A stretch of 64,000 nt of DNA from an uncultured Pseudothermotoga sp. (lineage in GTDB: Bacteria; Thermotogota; Thermotogae; Thermotogales; DSM-5069). Shown here piece by piece: positions 1 through 11,033 of this stretch (positions are counted from its first letter, which is position 1; each line of letters begins with the position of its first letter). The stretch is taken from assembly GCA_937995655.1 (NCBI GenBank), contig CALKJI010000006.1, positions 62,001 through 126,000 on the forward strand. The letters run 5' to 3'. Position numbers and translations under genes: made by a program. Below the pieces are notes generated by a model that saw nothing but the letters and a program-made list of their open reading frames with translations, had not been told where the DNA came from and made no database searches.

Positions 1-18
1 TGGGTGTATTACGAATGA
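1..18 (+). CDS. 3' end of an upstream gene, probably the partner sugar permease (partial)
   Basis: Only the last five codons (W-V-Y-Y-E) and a TGA at 16-18 are inside the window. The stop overlaps the ATG of the following permease in an ATGA arrangement, which is usual for paired MalF/MalG-type permease genes. The identity as a MalF-type permease is inferred only from this coupling. Confidence 0.35.
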   Translation, partial: WVYYE

Positions 19-848
19 AGAAGACCACAAAAGAGAAAATCATCAACTGGGTCTTATTTGGCGTCATGATGATAGTTGCCTTTTTCATGCTGATACCATT
101 TTTTTGGATGTTTTCTACATCTCTAAAGGCTATTGGTGAAGTTTTCGAATACCCTCCCAAATGGATACCATCGACCTTTCACTGGGAAAATTACAAGAAG
201 GTTTGGACTGTAGTGCCCTTTGGAAGGTATCTTTTGAACAGTTTGGTGGTATCGGGTTCCATAACTGTGCTTCATTTGATCGTTGCTTCCATGAGTGCTT
301 ATGCTTTTGCTCGGCTCAACTTTCCTGGGAGGGATAAATTATTTCTGCTTTATTTAGCTACGCTGATGGTTCCCGGCCAGGTGACCATGATACCAAATTT
401 CATTTTGGTTAGGATCTTTGGTTGGACTGATACATACACAGGTCTAATAATTCCAAATGTTTTCACTGCCTTTGGTGTTTTTTTGCTCAGACAGTTCTTT
501 ATGACGATTCCAAAAGATTATGAAGATGCAGCAAGAATAGACGGTGCATCGAGATTTTATGTATTTTCAAGAATCATAGTCCCACTTTCTCTACCTGCTG
601 TTTCGACATTAGCAGTCTTTACCTTCGTATTTCAGTGGAATAATTTACTGTGGCCCCTGATTGTCGTAAGTAGGGACTACATGAAAACGGTGACGATAGG
701 TTTGGCAAGTTTCCAAGGTATGTATGGAACAAGCTGGAACTTACTGATGGCAGCAGCTGTTATGGGAGTTCTACCTTCTGTTGTAGCCTTCCTTGTGGGG
801 CAGAGATATTTGATAAAAGGTATAACACTGACTGGGCTCAAAGGTTGA
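15..848 (+). CDS. Sugar ABC transporter permease, MalG/UgpE family
   Basis: Inner-membrane subunit of a carbohydrate ABC importer (binding-protein-dependent transport family, usual length 270-300 aa; here 277). The N-terminal helix at about residues 12-32 is followed by a periplasmic stretch and five more hydrophobic segments. The cytoplasmic EAA loop that contacts the ATPase is at about residues 168-192, with the core E-D-A-A-R-I-D-G-A. The ATG overlaps the stop of an upstream gene, so the rest of the operon lies left of the window. Its 3' end overlaps the convergent purD by 11 bp and no terminator is visible between them. The substrate cannot be inferred because the binding protein is outside the window. 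Confidence 0.9.
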   Translation: MKKTTKEKIINWVLFGVMMIVAFFMLIPFFWMFSTSLKAIGEVFEYPPKWIPSTFHWENYKKVWTVVPFGRYLLNSLVVSGSITVLHLIVASMSAYAFARLNFPGRDKLFLLYLATLMVPGQVTMIPNFILVRIFGWTDTYTGLIIPNVFTAFGVFLLRQFFMTIPKDYEDAARIDGASRFYVFSRIIVPLSLPAVSTLAVFTFVFQWNNLLWPLIVVSRDYMKTVTIGLASFQGMYGTSWNLLMAAAVMGVLPSVVAFLVGQRYLIKGITLTGLKG

Positions 849-2085
849 GCGCGATATCTTTCCGATAATAGATGTTCTCAAAGTGAATATGCTTTATGGT
901 ATCGTAGACAATCTTTCTTGCTTGCTCATAGCTTTGCGATCTTGCACAAACATTCAAGACTCTTCCACCGTTCGTAAAGATCCTTCCATTGATTTTTTTC
1001 GTACCTGCATGGAAAATAACGGTGTTTTTCCTGGCTTTTTCTAAACCAGAGATTTCAAAACCTGTCTTGTAGGCATCAGGGTAGCCACCGCTCACAAGTA
1101 CTACACAGACGGCCTTTTCATCTAACCAACCTATCGAGCAAGAATTCAGCATTCCTTCAACGGTAGCTTGCATGATTTCCAAAAGATCATTTTTCAACAA
1201 CATCAATATAACCTGTGTTTCTGGATCTCCAAATCTGCAATTGAATTCCAGTACCTTGGGACCTACCTTTGTGAGCATCAATCCAGCATACAAAACCCCT
1301 TTGTATTTGATCCCTTCATTCTCAAGCGCCTCTATAGTCTTGGCAAGGATATTGTCATAGACATATTTTGCCGTTTCCTCTGAGTAAAATGGGCACGGTG
1401 CAACAGAGCCCATTCCACCTGTGTTTGGTCCAAGATCGTTATCGTAAGCCTTTTTGTAATCCATGCTACTGACCATTGGAATAATAGTTTTTCCATCGCA
1501 GAAGGCCAAGATGGAGACTTCCTCCCCCTGGAGAAACTCTTCGATAACTACTCTCTTTCCAGCTTCACCAAAGATCCTTCTATTCATTATATCGTCTATT
1601 GCTTTGTGAGCGCTTTCTTTTGATCTTGCCACAACGGCCCCTTTTCCTGCAGCAAGACCATCGGCTTTCACGACTATTGGGCCCTCTACCTTAGAAACAT
1701 ATCTATGAGCAAGGTTTGGATCATCGAAGATTTCGAATTTTGCCGTTGGTATACCGTACTTTGCCATTAGAAGTTTTGCAAAGACTTTGCTGCTCTCTAT
1801 CATGGCAGCCATTTTATTCGGTCCAAAGATCTTTAGACCATGTTTTTCAAATTCATCGACAATACCGTCTGCAAGGTAGACCTCTGGTCCAACGATTGTT
1901 AAATGGATTTTTTCTTTCAAGGCGAAATCGATCAAATCTTCAATTTTTTTGAATTCAACACACTGTGCCAAGTCATTGATTCCACCATTTCCCGGCGCAC
2001 AATAGATGTGATTTTGTTCGCTCGTAGAAAGCTTCCAAACTATCGCATGTTCTCTTCCACCTTGTCCTACGACCAGTATCTTCAC
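838..2085 (-). CDS. purD: Phosphoribosylamine-glycine ligase (GARS)
   Basis: ATP-grasp enzyme that joins glycine to phosphoribosylamine, the second step of de novo purine synthesis. It has 415 aa, the usual size for a monofunctional PurD. Visible marks are the N-terminal GQGGREHA loop, the ATP-grasp region around V-K-A-D-G-L-A-A-G-K-G (about residues 140-150), and E-F-N-C-R-F-G-D-P-E-T-Q near residue 285, which carries metal ligands. The start is GTG, set by the SD sequence GAGGTGA a few bases upstream. It is the last gene of the purine operon, 9 bp after purH, and its end overlaps the convergent permease. Confidence 0.97.
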   Translation of the reverse strand: MKILVVGQGGREHAIVWKLSTSEQNHIYCAPGNGGINDLAQCVEFKKIEDLIDFALKEKIHLTIVGPEVYLADGIVDEFEKHGLKIFGPNKMAAMIESSKVFAKLLMAKYGIPTAKFEIFDDPNLAHRYVSKVEGPIVVKADGLAAGKGAVVARSKESAHKAIDDIMNRRIFGEAGKRVVIEEFLQGEEVSILAFCDGKTIIPMVSSMDYKKAYDNDLGPNTGGMGSVAPCPFYSEETAKYVYDNILAKTIEALENEGIKYKGVLYAGLMLTKVGPKVLEFNCRFGDPETQVILMLLKNDLLEIMQATVEGMLNSCSIGWLDEKAVCVVLVSGGYPDAYKTGFEISGLEKARKNTVIFHAGTKKINGRIFTNGGRVLNVCARSQSYEQARKIVYDTIKHIHFENIYYRKDIALNL

Positions 2086-2094
2086 CCGATCACC

Positions 2095-3615
2095 TCAGTG
2101 TCTGAAATGTCTTGTGCCCGTAAAGACCATCGCTATGTCATATTGATTTGCAACTTCAATAATTTGTTGATCTCTTACTGATCCACCAGGTTCTATTATT
2201 GCTGATACACCAGCCTTGGCAGCGATTTCAACTGCATCTGGGAATGGAAAAAAGGCATCTGAAGCAAGTACTGCACCTTTTGCATTTTCCTGAGCGACTC
2301 TCACACAATGTTCTGTTGGCCATAGCCTGTTGACTTGACCTGTTCCTATACCAAGGGTACACAGATTCTTTGCAAAGACGATGGCATTTGACTTGGCATG
2401 CTTGACGACCTTCCAAGCAAAGAGTAAGTCCACCATTTCTTTTTCTGTTGGCGCCCTTCTTGTGACGACTTTGAGCTCTTGGTAATCTAAGACATCTTTT
2501 GTCTGTAGAAGTAGTCCTCCACTGACTTTTCTAAAGTCTAATTCAGCGTGGTCTTTAGAAAAATGTACCTTCAGGATTCTCAAATTTCTCTTTTTTGAAA
2601 GAATTTCTAACGCCTCAGGGCTATAATCGGGGGCAACTATGACTTCCAGAAAGATCTCGGATAGTTTTTCTGCTAATTTTTTTCCAACAGGTCTGTTCAA
2701 TGCTACGATTCCACCAAATATAGATAATGGATCGGCTCTATATGCCTTTTCGAATGCAGTAGAGATATCATCATCACAGGCAACACCGCAAGGATTGGTA
2801 TGTTTAACGGCAACGGCACAAGGTGTTTCAAATTCTTTCACAAGTTGGAATGCCGCATCTGCATCGCAGATATTGTTGAATGACAGTTCTTTTCCTTGAA
2901 TTTGCTCTGCCTTTACGATCATTGATGGACCTGCAAAAAGATCTTTGTAAAGCGCGGCTCTCTGATGAGGATTTTCACCATAGCGAAGATCGTATACCTT
3001 TTCGAATGTGAATGTGAAGGTCTTTGGAAATTCTTCTAAATTCAATCTTTCTCTGAAAAATTGACAGATCATTGCATCATAATATGCCGTGTGTTCAAAG
3101 GCTTTCAAGGCAAGTTTTGCTCGCTCTTCTTGGGTTATTATTTCCTCCTTCGAAATTTTATCGATTAACCACTCGTAATCGCATGTATCACATATAACAA
3201 GGACATCTTTGTAGTTTTTTGCAGCCGAGCGAAGCATCGATGGTCCGCCTATGTCTATGTTTTCCAATATCTGTTCCAGATCGTTTGTTTTTTGCACCGT
3301 TTCTTTGAATGGATAGAGATTGACCACCACGATATCGATCGGTGTAATTGAGAGTTTTCTGAGTTCTTTCATGTGTTCTTCTTTGTCTCTTTTTGCAAGA
3401 ATCGCTCCGTGGATTGCCGGGTGTAATGTCTTGACTCTGCCGTCTAGTATTTCGGGGAAAGACGTTACTTGTTGCACTTCTAACACATCTATGCCATTTT
3501 CTTTTAGGTACTTTGCGGTTCCTCCAGTACTTATGATCTGTACATGTAACTGAGTCAATTTTCTTGCAAAATCGACGATGCCTTCTTTGTTTGAAACGGA
3601 TATTAATGCACGCAT
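2095..3615 (-). CDS. purH: Bifunctional AICAR transformylase / IMP cyclohydrolase
   Basis: Catalyses the last two steps to IMP. The N-terminal ~190 residues form the MGS-like cyclohydrolase domain (S-T-G-G-T-A-K-Y near residue 30, H-P-A-I-H-G near 66). The remainder is the AICAR transformylase with the conserved K-H-T-N-P-C-G (about residue 270) and S-D-A-F-F-P-F-P-D (about 450). Length is 506 aa, typical for the family. It starts with ATG behind GAGAGGTG, 4 bp after purN, and is followed closely by purD, so the three are translated from one message. Confidence 0.97.
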   Translation of the reverse strand: MRALISVSNKEGIVDFARKLTQLHVQIISTGGTAKYLKENGIDVLEVQQVTSFPEILDGRVKTLHPAIHGAILAKRDKEEHMKELRKLSITPIDIVVVNLYPFKETVQKTNDLEQILENIDIGGPSMLRSAAKNYKDVLVICDTCDYEWLIDKISKEEIITQEERAKLALKAFEHTAYYDAMICQFFRERLNLEEFPKTFTFTFEKVYDLRYGENPHQRAALYKDLFAGPSMIVKAEQIQGKELSFNNICDADAAFQLVKEFETPCAVAVKHTNPCGVACDDDISTAFEKAYRADPLSIFGGIVALNRPVGKKLAEKLSEIFLEVIVAPDYSPEALEILSKKRNLRILKVHFSKDHAELDFRKVSGGLLLQTKDVLDYQELKVVTRRAPTEKEMVDLLFAWKVVKHAKSNAIVFAKNLCTLGIGTGQVNRLWPTEHCVRVAQENAKGAVLASDAFFPFPDAVEIAAKAGVSAIIEPGGSVRDQQIIEVANQYDIAMVFTGTRHFRH

Positions 3616-3619
3616 CTTT

Positions 3620-4246
3620 TCACCTCTCTATCAAAACTCTTCTTCCAACGATTCTGAGTCTCCCTTCGGCAAAGAGTCTGATCGCCTCTGGAAGTATTTG
3701 GTGTTCTATTTGGTGTACCTTCAAGGCTACTGTTTCTGCAGTGTCATCATCCTCAACTTCAACGGCTTTTTGAAGTATTATCGGTCCTGAGTCCACATTT
3801 TCATCTACAAAATGAACCGTTGCTCCCGTGAGCTTAACTCCATAATCTATGACTGCTCGATGTACCTTCATGCCATAGAATTCTTTACCACAGAAGGCAG
3901 GTATCAGGGATGGATGAATATTTATGATCTTGTTTCTGAAGGTCTCGATAAAATGAGGTGAAAGGATTTTCATAAAACCAGCCAAGACGATTAGTCCCAC
4001 ATCGTAGTCTTCCAGTATCTCTATCATTTTCTGCTCGTAAGATCTTTTGTCAGGGAAGTCTTTTGGCTTTACTACAAAAGCTGGAATGGCGTGTCTCTTT
4101 GCTCTGTGCAACGCATAGGCTTCCTCTGTGTTGCTTATAACAACGACTACTTTTGCTGGAATCTCACCAATTTCTGATTTATCTATGATGGCTTGAAGAT
4201 TCGTCCCGTTGCCTGATACAAGAACTCCTAGCTTCAAAATCTTCAA
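3620..4246 (-). CDS. purN: Phosphoribosylglycinamide formyltransferase (GART)
   Basis: Transfers a formyl group from 10-formyl-THF to GAR. The family signature is clear: [10 protein letters not shown] at the start, the catalytic [10 protein letters not shown] segment at about residues 109-118, and the catalytic Asp region V-D-E-N-V-D-S-G-P. Length is 208 aa, normal for PurN. The start is TTG, supported by AGAGGTG upstream, and it overlaps the purM stop by 4 bp (translational coupling). Confidence 0.96.
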   Translation of the reverse strand: MKILKLGVLVSGNGTNLQAIIDKSEIGEIPAKVVVVISNTEEAYALHRAKRHAIPAFVVKPKDFPDKRSYEQKMIEILEDYDVGLIVLAGFMKILSPHFIETFRNKIINIHPSLIPAFCGKEFYGMKVHRAVIDYGVKLTGATVHFVDENVDSGPIILQKAVEVEDDDTAETVALKVHQIEHQILPEAIRLFAEGRLRIVGRRVLIER

Positions 4247-5256
4247 ATCACGACACCTCTTTGACCTTTGAAGATCTGGCCAATGACCGATACCTTTTCA
4301 CCACGAATTTGAAGTTTTCTGATCACTTCGTCCACACTGTTTTTCTCGACAATCAAGATAAAACCTATTCCCATGTTGAAGGTTCTAAACATTTCTTTTT
4401 CATCTATCTGTCCCATTTTTTGAATTAGATGAAAGACAGCTGGTGTATTCCAAGATTTCTTGTCGAGGCGAGCCTCTAGACCATCCGGCAAGACCCTTGG
4501 AAGATTCTCTACAATTCCTCCACCTGTTATGTGTGCCATTGCGTGGATATTTTCGTCGAGTATCTCAAGGATAGGCTTGACATAGATCTTTGTTGGGATT
4601 AAAAGTTCTTCTCCCAGAGTTTTTTCAAAATCATCTATGTATGTATCCAGCTTTAGATCCTTTAAAAGAACCTTCCTGGCTAAGGAAAAACCATTGCTAT
4701 GGATGCCACTTGAAGCAAGACCGATGACGAGATCACCTTCTCTGACCTTTGAGCCATCTAAAAGTTGTTCTTTCTCTACAATTCCAACAGCAAAACCCGC
4801 TAGGTCATATTCATCTTCCTTGTACATATCTGGCATCTGCGCTGTTTCACCGCCTATCAAGGCGCAGCCAGCTTGAATGCAACCATCGCAAAGACCTTTA
4901 ACTATTTGTGAGATCTTCTGGGGTAAGAGTTTCCCGACGGCAATGTAATCAAGAAAGAACAGTGGTTTTGCTCCATGAACCAGCACATCGTTAACACACA
5001 TGGCAACACAGTCTATACCAACGGTATCATGTTTATCCATCATGAAGGCTATCTTCAACTTTGTGCCGACTCCATCGGCTCCTGCGACTAAAACAGGATT
5101 CTTGTGCGAATCATCTATCTGGAAAAAGCCTCCAAAGTTTCCTATATCTCCAATGACTCCCTTCGTATACGTTGAGTGAACATATCTTTTTATCATCTGT
5201 ACAGAAAGATCGGCTGCATCTATGTCTACTCCACTATCTTTGTATGATATAGCCAT
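4243..5256 (-). CDS. purM: Phosphoribosylformylglycinamidine cyclo-ligase (AIRS)
   Basis: ATP-dependent ring closure of FGAM to AIR. This is a PurM/PurL/SelD-type fold with N- and C-terminal AIRS domains. The ATP-binding loop G-A-D-G-V-G-T-K-L-K is at about residue 58 and G-G-E-T-A-Q-M-P-D-M-Y at about residue 136. Length is 337 aa, as expected. ATG start. It lies 9 bp after purF and overlaps purN by 4 bp. Confidence 0.97.
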   Translation of the reverse strand: MAISYKDSGVDIDAADLSVQMIKRYVHSTYTKGVIGDIGNFGGFFQIDDSHKNPVLVAGADGVGTKLKIAFMMDKHDTVGIDCVAMCVNDVLVHGAKPLFFLDYIAVGKLLPQKISQIVKGLCDGCIQAGCALIGGETAQMPDMYKEDEYDLAGFAVGIVEKEQLLDGSKVREGDLVIGLASSGIHSNGFSLARKVLLKDLKLDTYIDDFEKTLGEELLIPTKIYVKPILEILDENIHAMAHITGGGIVENLPRVLPDGLEARLDKKSWNTPAVFHLIQKMGQIDEKEMFRTFNMGIGFILIVEKNSVDEVIRKLQIRGEKVSVIGQIFKGQRGVVI

Positions 5257-5265
5257 TGAATCACC

Positions 5266-6657
5266 TCATCTTTTTTCAAAAAGATACTTTTTACCTTCCC
5301 TTGGTGTTTCAACGGGATAATCACCGATGAAACAAGCCAAGCACAGGTCTTCCTTTCTCATGCCAGTAGCTCTGACTAAACCTTCTACACTCAGATAGCC
5401 AAGGCTGTCAGCACCTATGAACTCTCTTATACTTTCAATGTTGTTGTCCGAGGCAATCAACTCTTTTCTTGTGGAGGTGTCTATACCAAAATAACAACTG
5501 TGAGTTATGGGGGGAGAGCTTATTCTCACGTGAACCTCTTTTGCACCACAGTCTTTCAACATTTTGACGATCTGTCCCATAGTTGTTCCACGAACGATAG
5601 AATCATCTACCAGAACGATTCTCTTTGCGTTGATCAGTTCTCTGAGGGGATTTAGCTTTAACCTCACACCAAGGTTTCTTATTCTTTGAGAGGGTTGAAT
5701 GAAGGTTCTTCCTATATAGCGATTTTTGATCAACCCCATACCCATTGGTATGTGTGAGAAGTCTGAAAACCCTATAGCTGCAACATTTCCTGAGTCTGGA
5801 ACCGCAACAACCAGATCGGCATCTACAGGATGTTCTTGTGCCAGTATTGCCCCAGCCTTCCATCTTGTTTGATAGACACTGACCTGGTCTATCATGCTGT
5901 CAGGTCTTGCAAAATAGACAAATTCAAAGACGCACAACGATCTTCTAGAAGATCTTCTTTTTATAGAGGAAAGACCACTTTCCTCGAATATTACGATCTC
6001 TCCTGGTTCGACATCTCTAATGAATGTGGCACCTATGGTATCGAAGGCGACGTTTTCTGAGGCCACTACGTAAGAACCATTGTAGGAACCAATGCACAGA
6101 GGGCGAAAACCATTCGGGTCTCTCACTGCAATAAGTTTATCTTTTGACATCAACAAAAGTGAATAGGCACCCTGTATCCTTTCGGTACACTCAAAGATTG
6201 CTTCGGTCAAAGATTTGTGTGATCTTGCTATCAAAGCTGCGATCACTTCACTGTCAGTTGTAGTGTGAAACATTGCACCGTTTTGTTCTAATTCGTTCCT
6301 AAGTTCGTAAGCATTCACCAAGTTTCCATTGTGAGCGATGGCAAGTTCACCTGAATGGTATTTAACAACCAAAGGCTGTGCATTGCTCAGAGAGTTGCTC
6401 CCCGTTGTGGAATATCTGACATGTCCGATAGCAATCCTGCCCCCGAGCCTTTCGAGGTCTTCTTCTTTGAAGACCTCAGAGACTAGTCCCAAGCCTTTGT
6501 GATATCTAATGGAGTTTTGATCACTCACTGCTATACCAGCACTCTCTTGGCCCCTATGTTGGAGAGCAAAGAGTCCATAGTAGATAGTTTTTGCTATCGA
6601 TCCGTCGAACTGTGAAGAGAAAACGCCCAAAAGCCCACAGGCTTCTCTCATAGGCAT
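5266..6657 (-). CDS. purF: Amidophosphoribosyltransferase, Fe-S type
   Basis: Commits PRPP to purine synthesis using glutamine. An N-terminal Ntn glutaminase follows a short propeptide: MPMREA then C-G-L-L-G-V, so Cys7 would be the nucleophile after processing. The C-terminal PRTase domain carries the PRPP loop V-L-V-D-D-S-I-V-R-G-T-T. The cysteines expected of the Bacillus-type 4Fe-4S enzyme are present, including the C-terminal C-L-A-C, so this is probably the oxygen-sensitive Fe-S form. The ATG overlaps the purL TAA by one base, with GGTGAG as SD. Confidence 0.96.
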   Translation of the reverse strand: MPMREACGLLGVFSSQFDGSIAKTIYYGLFALQHRGQESAGIAVSDQNSIRYHKGLGLVSEVFKEEDLERLGGRIAIGHVRYSTTGSNSLSNAQPLVVKYHSGELAIAHNGNLVNAYELRNELEQNGAMFHTTTDSEVIAALIARSHKSLTEAIFECTERIQGAYSLLLMSKDKLIAVRDPNGFRPLCIGSYNGSYVVASENVAFDTIGATFIRDVEPGEIVIFEESGLSSIKRRSSRRSLCVFEFVYFARPDSMIDQVSVYQTRWKAGAILAQEHPVDADLVVAVPDSGNVAAIGFSDFSHIPMGMGLIKNRYIGRTFIQPSQRIRNLGVRLKLNPLRELINAKRIVLVDDSIVRGTTMGQIVKMLKDCGAKEVHVRISSPPITHSCYFGIDTSTRKELIASDNNIESIREFIGADSLGYLSVEGLVRATGMRKEDLCLACFIGDYPVETPREGKKYLFEKR

Positions 6658-8834
6658 TATTGGCTCACCAGCTTTTCGAGTGAGTGGTAATAAATCTCCT
6701 TTATCTGGTCTACAGTTGTGTGTATGACCTCATCTTCGTTGATCTTAATGACAAAATCATGTTCCACAACTTTTCCAATCACCGTGGCTGGGATCTGCTC
6801 TTGTTGAACGATCTTCCAAAAGGACTGTGCTTTCTCTTGAGAAAGGCTCACTATGATTCTCGATTGAGCTTCACCAAAGAGTGCAAAATCTTGCCTCACA
6901 ATGTTTTTCAAATCACAGATTACACCAAGATTTCCCATTATACATGACTCTGCAAGGGCAATGGCTAAACCACCTTCTGAAAGATCGTGCGCCGAATTTA
7001 TGATCTTTTCTTTTATCAATCTCAAACAGGTCTTATGAAGTTTTTTTTCCAGTTCAAGATTGACGATAGGTGGTTTACCTGATTCAATACCGAAGATATA
7101 CCTTGTATATTCACAAGCATTTTCTTCACAGTTGCTATTACCCAAGAGTATTATAAGGTCTTGTGGATTCTTAAAACCTGCCGTGCACAGATCTGAAAGA
7201 TCTTCTATCAAACCAACCATACCAATTACTGGGGTGGGATATATCTTTCTCTGGGGACTTTCGTTGTAAAGACTGACGTTACCACTTACAACTGGTATCT
7301 GTAAATATTTTGCGGCATCGGCTATGCCCTGTACCACTTTTTCAAGTTGATATGCGATCTTTGGATCGTCTGGATTTGCAAGGTTCAGACAATCTGTTAT
7401 CCCAATTGGTTCTGCACCTGTGACAACTAAATTTCTTGCCGCTTCACAAACGGCATTCTTTGCGCCTTCGTAGGGATCAAGGAAACAATAAAAGCTGTTG
7501 CAATCTGTTGTAACTGCTATAGCTTTCTTTGAACCTTTTATTCTAAGGACTGATGCATCTGCCCCGGGTAAAACTACTGTATTTGTACCGACTCTGTGAT
7601 CATACCTTTCGTATACGTATCTCTTGCTACAGATGTTTTCATTTGAGAGTAGCTTGAAAAAGACCTCTTGTAGATCTTTTGGCTGCTCAAAGTTAAGGTT
7701 GTTTGGATTGCCCCATTCTTTGGAGTTTAATTCAACGATCGGCACTTGATCGGTTAATGCTTTAGCTGGGATCTGAGCAACGATCTGACCTTTCATCTTC
7801 ACAGTGAAGAGCCCATCATCGGTTATTACTCCAATTTTAGAGGCATTTAAATCCCATTTTTCAAAGATCTTTTGGATCCTTTCCTCACAACCTGGCTTGA
7901 CGATGAGGAGCATTCTTTCTTGAGATTCTGAAAGTACTATCTCGTATGGTGTCATCTCCGATTCCCTCTGTGGCACAAGAGAAAGGTCTATTTCGATTCC
8001 CCTGTTTCCCTTTGAGGCAACCTCTGAACAAGCAGAAGTCAACCCTGCGGCTCCAAGGTCTTGAATAGCTAATACACAGTCGAGTTTTCCAGCTTCAAGA
8101 CACGCCTCTATGAGAAGTTTTTCCATGAAGGGATCTCCAATTTGCACAGAAGGTCTTTTCTTCTCTGACAGTTCTGTGAGGTTTTCTGAAGCAAAACTTG
8201 CACCGTGTATTCCATCTCTTCCTGTGGAACTACCAACAAGGATCACAGAACTACCAGATTCTGCTGCTTTTGAAAACTTTATTTCTTCTTTCTTAGCGAT
8301 ACCGACACACATTACATTCACTAAAGGATTGTCATCGTAGCAATCGTTGAAATAAACTTCACCTGCCACCGTCGGAACACCTATGCAATTCCCATAATGT
8401 GATATCCCAGATACGACACCTGAAAATAGATACTTGGTCCTTGGATTTTTCAAATTTCCAAATCTCAAGGAGTCGAGTAAGGCAACAGGCCTTGCGTTCA
8501 TCGCAAAGATGTCTCTGACAATTCCACCGATGCCTGTTGCGGCGCCTTGAAATGGTTCTACTGCCGAAGGATGGTTGTGACTTTCCATTTTAAATACAAC
8601 AACAAGTCCATCACCTATGTCGACAACACCTGCATTTTCACCAGGTCCTTGAATAACTCTCTTACCGGTCGTTGGAAACTTCTTCAGTAGAGGTCTTGTG
8701 TGCTTATAACTACAGTGTTCAGACCACATAACAGAAAACATCCCAAGCTCGATTTGATTTGGTTCTCTATGCAATATTTCAAGGATCTTTTCATACTCTT
8801 TTTCACTCAGTCCGAATTCTTTATATGAATGCAT
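6657..8834 (-). CDS. purL: FGAM synthase subunit II (small PurL)
   Basis: ATP-dependent amidation of FGAR, working with PurQ (glutaminase) and PurS. About 725 aa, the size of the three-subunit type rather than the ~1300 aa fused enzyme. Family marks are [13 protein letters not shown] near the N-terminus and [10 protein letters not shown]. The start is set at the ATG at 8834 (Met-His-Ser-Tyr-Lys) because GGAGG lies eight bases upstream; a longer frame to 8900 would run far into purQ. It overlaps the purQ 3' end by 14 bp. Confidence 0.96.
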   Translation of the reverse strand: MHSYKEFGLSEKEYEKILEILHREPNQIELGMFSVMWSEHCSYKHTRPLLKKFPTTGKRVIQGPGENAGVVDIGDGLVVVFKMESHNHPSAVEPFQGAATGIGGIVRDIFAMNARPVALLDSLRFGNLKNPRTKYLFSGVVSGISHYGNCIGVPTVAGEVYFNDCYDDNPLVNVMCVGIAKKEEIKFSKAAESGSSVILVGSSTGRDGIHGASFASENLTELSEKKRPSVQIGDPFMEKLLIEACLEAGKLDCVLAIQDLGAAGLTSACSEVASKGNRGIEIDLSLVPQRESEMTPYEIVLSESQERMLLIVKPGCEERIQKIFEKWDLNASKIGVITDDGLFTVKMKGQIVAQIPAKALTDQVPIVELNSKEWGNPNNLNFEQPKDLQEVFFKLLSNENICSKRYVYERYDHRVGTNTVVLPGADASVLRIKGSKKAIAVTTDCNSFYCFLDPYEGAKNAVCEAARNLVVTGAEPIGITDCLNLANPDDPKIAYQLEKVVQGIADAAKYLQIPVVSGNVSLYNESPQRKIYPTPVIGMVGLIEDLSDLCTAGFKNPQDLIILLGNSNCEENACEYTRYIFGIESGKPPIVNLELEKKLHKTCLRLIKEKIINSAHDLSEGGLAIALAESCIMGNLGVICDLKNIVRQDFALFGEAQSRIIVSLSQEKAQSFWKIVQQEQIPATVIGKVVEHDFVIKINEDEVIHTTVDQIKEIYYHSLEKLVSQ

Positions 8835-9525
8835 GGGACTTCCTCCGTTCCAGATAGGCAGCAGCTGACTCGAAGATCTTTTTTCCATCCACTGAACCAA
8901 GTATCTTTTCAGAGCATCTTTCGGGATGAGGCATCAATCCAAGCACATTTTTTTCTTTGTTGATAATGCCGGCAATATTCTCTAAAGAACCATTTGGGTT
9001 AGAATCTTCGTTGACCACTCCGTTCTCATCGCAGTATCTGAAGACCACGCGAGATTCTATTTGATCAAGATTATTAATGAAATAATTCCCTTCACCGTGT
9101 GCGATACTCATCTTGACTACTTCGTTGGGTTTGTACATGAGTGTGAATGGTGTTTGGTTATCCTCAACACGAAGGTAGACATCGCGGCAGTGAAATTTTA
9201 GATCTCTGTTCTTCATGAGTGCACCCTCAAGGAGCCCTGCCTCGGTTAGTATCTGAAAACCGTTGCATATGCCAAGGACGAGCACACCACTTTTTGCTGC
9301 TTGGATTACACTCTTCATGACAGGTGAAAATCTTGCAATTGCGCCAGCTCTCAAATAATCACCGTAGGAAAATCCGCCAGGTAAGACTATGAAATCAAAT
9401 TCATTTGGTCTGAATTGCTCTTTATGAAAAACGTAGTGACATTCAAAACCCACAACATTTTTTAAAACATGATAAGCATCTGCATCACAGTTTGAACCAG
9501 GGAAGACAATCACAGCCGATTTCAT
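8821..9525 (-). CDS. purQ: FGAM synthase subunit I, glutaminase
   Basis: Class I glutamine amidotransferase that supplies ammonia to PurL. The nucleophile elbow is V-L-G-I-C-N-G-F-Q (Cys near residue 94). The His/Glu of the triad are in P-H-P-E-R-C near residue 209. Length is 234 aa, normal. The ATG is preceded by TTTGGAGG. It overlaps purS by 4 bp and purL by 14 bp, so purS-purQ-purL are tightly coupled, as expected for a stoichiometric complex. Confidence 0.97.
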   Translation of the reverse strand: MKSAVIVFPGSNCDADAYHVLKNVVGFECHYVFHKEQFRPNEFDFIVLPGGFSYGDYLRAGAIARFSPVMKSVIQAAKSGVLVLGICNGFQILTEAGLLEGALMKNRDLKFHCRDVYLRVEDNQTPFTLMYKPNEVVKMSIAHGEGNYFINNLDQIESRVVFRYCDENGVVNEDSNPNGSLENIAGIINKEKNVLGLMPHPERCSEKILGSVDGKKIFESAAAYLERRKSHAFI

Positions 9526-9776
9526 TTTATTTCCTCCAAAGACAAAATTGAATATTTTTCAATAACTGGGTTTGCTAGAAGCTTTTCACACATATCTTTT
9601 ACCTGAGAGTGAATTGTTTCTCTGTCGCTTGAATTTAAGAAGAGTTCGATCAATTTACCAATCCTCACCTCTGTAATTTTCTCAAATCCCAGATGATGTA
9701 GTGCCTGTTTAACGGCCTTACCCTGAGGATCGAGTACACCATCCTTAAGCGTTATTTCGATCTTCGCCTTGTACAC
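9522..9776 (-). CDS. purS: FGAM synthase subunit PurS
   Basis: Small (84 aa) structural subunit that bridges PurL and PurQ in the Gram-positive/archaeal-type enzyme. It starts with the typical [10 protein letters not shown] and contains the G-x-A-V-x-x-A-L-x-x-L-G pattern (here [12 protein letters not shown], about residues 19-30). GTG start behind AGGAGTGA. Its position between purC and purQ supports the assignment. Confidence 0.95.
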   Translation of the reverse strand: MYKAKIEITLKDGVLDPQGKAVKQALHHLGFEKITEVRIGKLIELFLNSSDRETIHSQVKDMCEKLLANPVIEKYSILSLEEIK

Positions 9777-9786
9777 ACCATCACTC

Positions 9787-10491
9787 CTAACTGCTTACTC
9801 TTTTGTATATCTCCCAGTAAGCTTCTTCTACATTCCCAAGGTCTCTTCTGAATCTGTCTTTGTCTAATTTTTCTTTTGTTGAGCTGTCCCAAAATCTACA
9901 GGTATCTGGTGAGATTTCATCGGCAAGCAAGATCTTGTCCTTGTGTGTGCCAAACTCAAGTTTGAAATCCACCAAGACGATGTTCCTGGTCATTAAAAAT
10001 TCTCTGAGGATTTCATTCACCCTTAAGGCAGTCTGTTCGATCTCTGCGATCTGATCCTTGCTGGCAAGGTTCATTGCAAGCGCATGATATTGATTTATCA
10101 TGGGATCGCCTAATTCGTCGCTCTTATAGCAAAATTCAAGAACAGTCGTACTGAGTTCTGTGCCTTCAGCCAAGCCCAATCTTTTGGAGAGACTTCCAGC
10201 AACGATATTTCTAACTATGACTTCTATCGGAATTATCTTGACTGCTTTGACGAGCATCTCTCTATCATTCAGCAGTTTAACGAAATGGGTTTGCACACCA
10301 TTTCTTTCGAGCAATTCGAAAAAGATCGCCGAGATCTTGTTGTTCAAAATGCCCTTATCCTTTATTGTTCCTCTTTTTTTGCCATCAAAAGCTGTCGCGT
10401 CGTCTTTGTACTCGATTATCAGATAGTCAGGATCTTGAGTTTGGTAAACTTTTTTTGCTTTTCCCTCGTATATCATCTGTCTTTTTTCCAT
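9787..10491 (-). CDS. purC: SAICAR synthase
   Basis: Ligates aspartate to CAIR. N-terminal [10 protein letters not shown] and C-terminal [12 protein letters not shown] are the two classic signatures. The ATG at 10491 (Met-Glu-Lys-Arg) is preferred over an ATG nine codons upstream because AAAGGGTGA sits directly before it. It overlaps the purE stop by a few bases. About 234 aa, the usual prokaryotic size. Confidence 0.96.
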   Translation of the reverse strand: MEKRQMIYEGKAKKVYQTQDPDYLIIEYKDDATAFDGKKRGTIKDKGILNNKISAIFFELLERNGVQTHFVKLLNDREMLVKAVKIIPIEVIVRNIVAGSLSKRLGLAEGTELSTTVLEFCYKSDELGDPMINQYHALAMNLASKDQIAEIEQTALRVNEILREFLMTRNIVLVDFKLEFGTHKDKILLADEISPDTCRFWDSSTKEKLDKDRFRRDLGNVEEAYWEIYKRVSS

Positions 10492-10495
10492 TCTT

Positions 10496-10975
10496 TCACC
10501 CTTTCTGTGATTTTTCATTCTTGTCCAAGACAGCTTTTCTCAGACTGTCTCTGTACTGTTTCAGTTTCTCTTTGAGTCTCTGATCGTTCAGAGCTAAGAT
10601 CTGAACAGCATACAATGCCGCATTCTTTGCACCATCAACAGCCATTGTTGCGACCGGTATACCTGTGGGCATCTGACAGATCGAGAGGAGTGAATCAAGT
10701 CCATTTAGAGAAACAGAAAGTGGCACGCCAATCACAGGCAGTGTTGTCATCGACGCTATGACTCCAGGTAAATGGGCAGCTTTCCCGGCCATGGCGATGA
10801 TCGATGAGTAACCTTCTTTCTCTGCGTTTTTTGCAAACTCCGCAGTCTCAAGGGGTGCTCTATGTGCAGAGAGAATAAGAATTTCATGTGGTAGGTCAAA
10901 AAATTTTAGAATCTCAGAGGCTTCATAGGCATGTTTTAGATCGCTATCACTTCCCACAACGATGGCAACCTTCAT
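10496..10975 (-). CDS. purE: N5-CAIR mutase
   Basis: Class I PurE, 159 aa, first gene of the purine operon. Signatures are G-S-D-S-D near residue 8, S-A-H-R-A-P near 40 (catalytic His), and the P-V-I-G-V-P-L motif with a glycine-rich segment after it. No purK is in this operon, so N5-CAIR supply must come from elsewhere, or bicarbonate-driven carboxylation is used. The ATG lies behind TTTTGGAGGTG, immediately downstream of the riboswitch terminator, so the whole operon depends on read-through of that element. Confidence 0.96.
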   Translation of the reverse strand: MKVAIVVGSDSDLKHAYEASEILKFFDLPHEILILSAHRAPLETAEFAKNAEKEGYSSIIAMAGKAAHLPGVIASMTTLPVIGVPLSVSLNGLDSLLSICQMPTGIPVATMAVDGAKNAALYAVQILALNDQRLKEKLKQYRDSLRKAVLDKNEKSQKG

Positions 10976-10990
10976 ACAAACACCTCCAAA

Positions 10991-11022
10991 ATAAAAAATC
11001 GGTAGCGAAAGTCTCTACCGAT
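10991..11022 (-). terminator. Intrinsic terminator of the purine riboswitch expression platform
   Basis: In the transcript, the arm ATCGGTAG and its complement CTACCGAT form an 8 bp stem around a 9-base loop, followed by a TTTTTTATTT run (A tract at 10991-10998). It sits between the aptamer and the purE ribosome-binding site. The 5' arm and part of the loop are also perfectly complementary over 10 bases to the aptamer core, so the stem can be blocked in the unbound state. Confidence 0.9.
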
Positions 11023-11033
11023 AAATGATATTA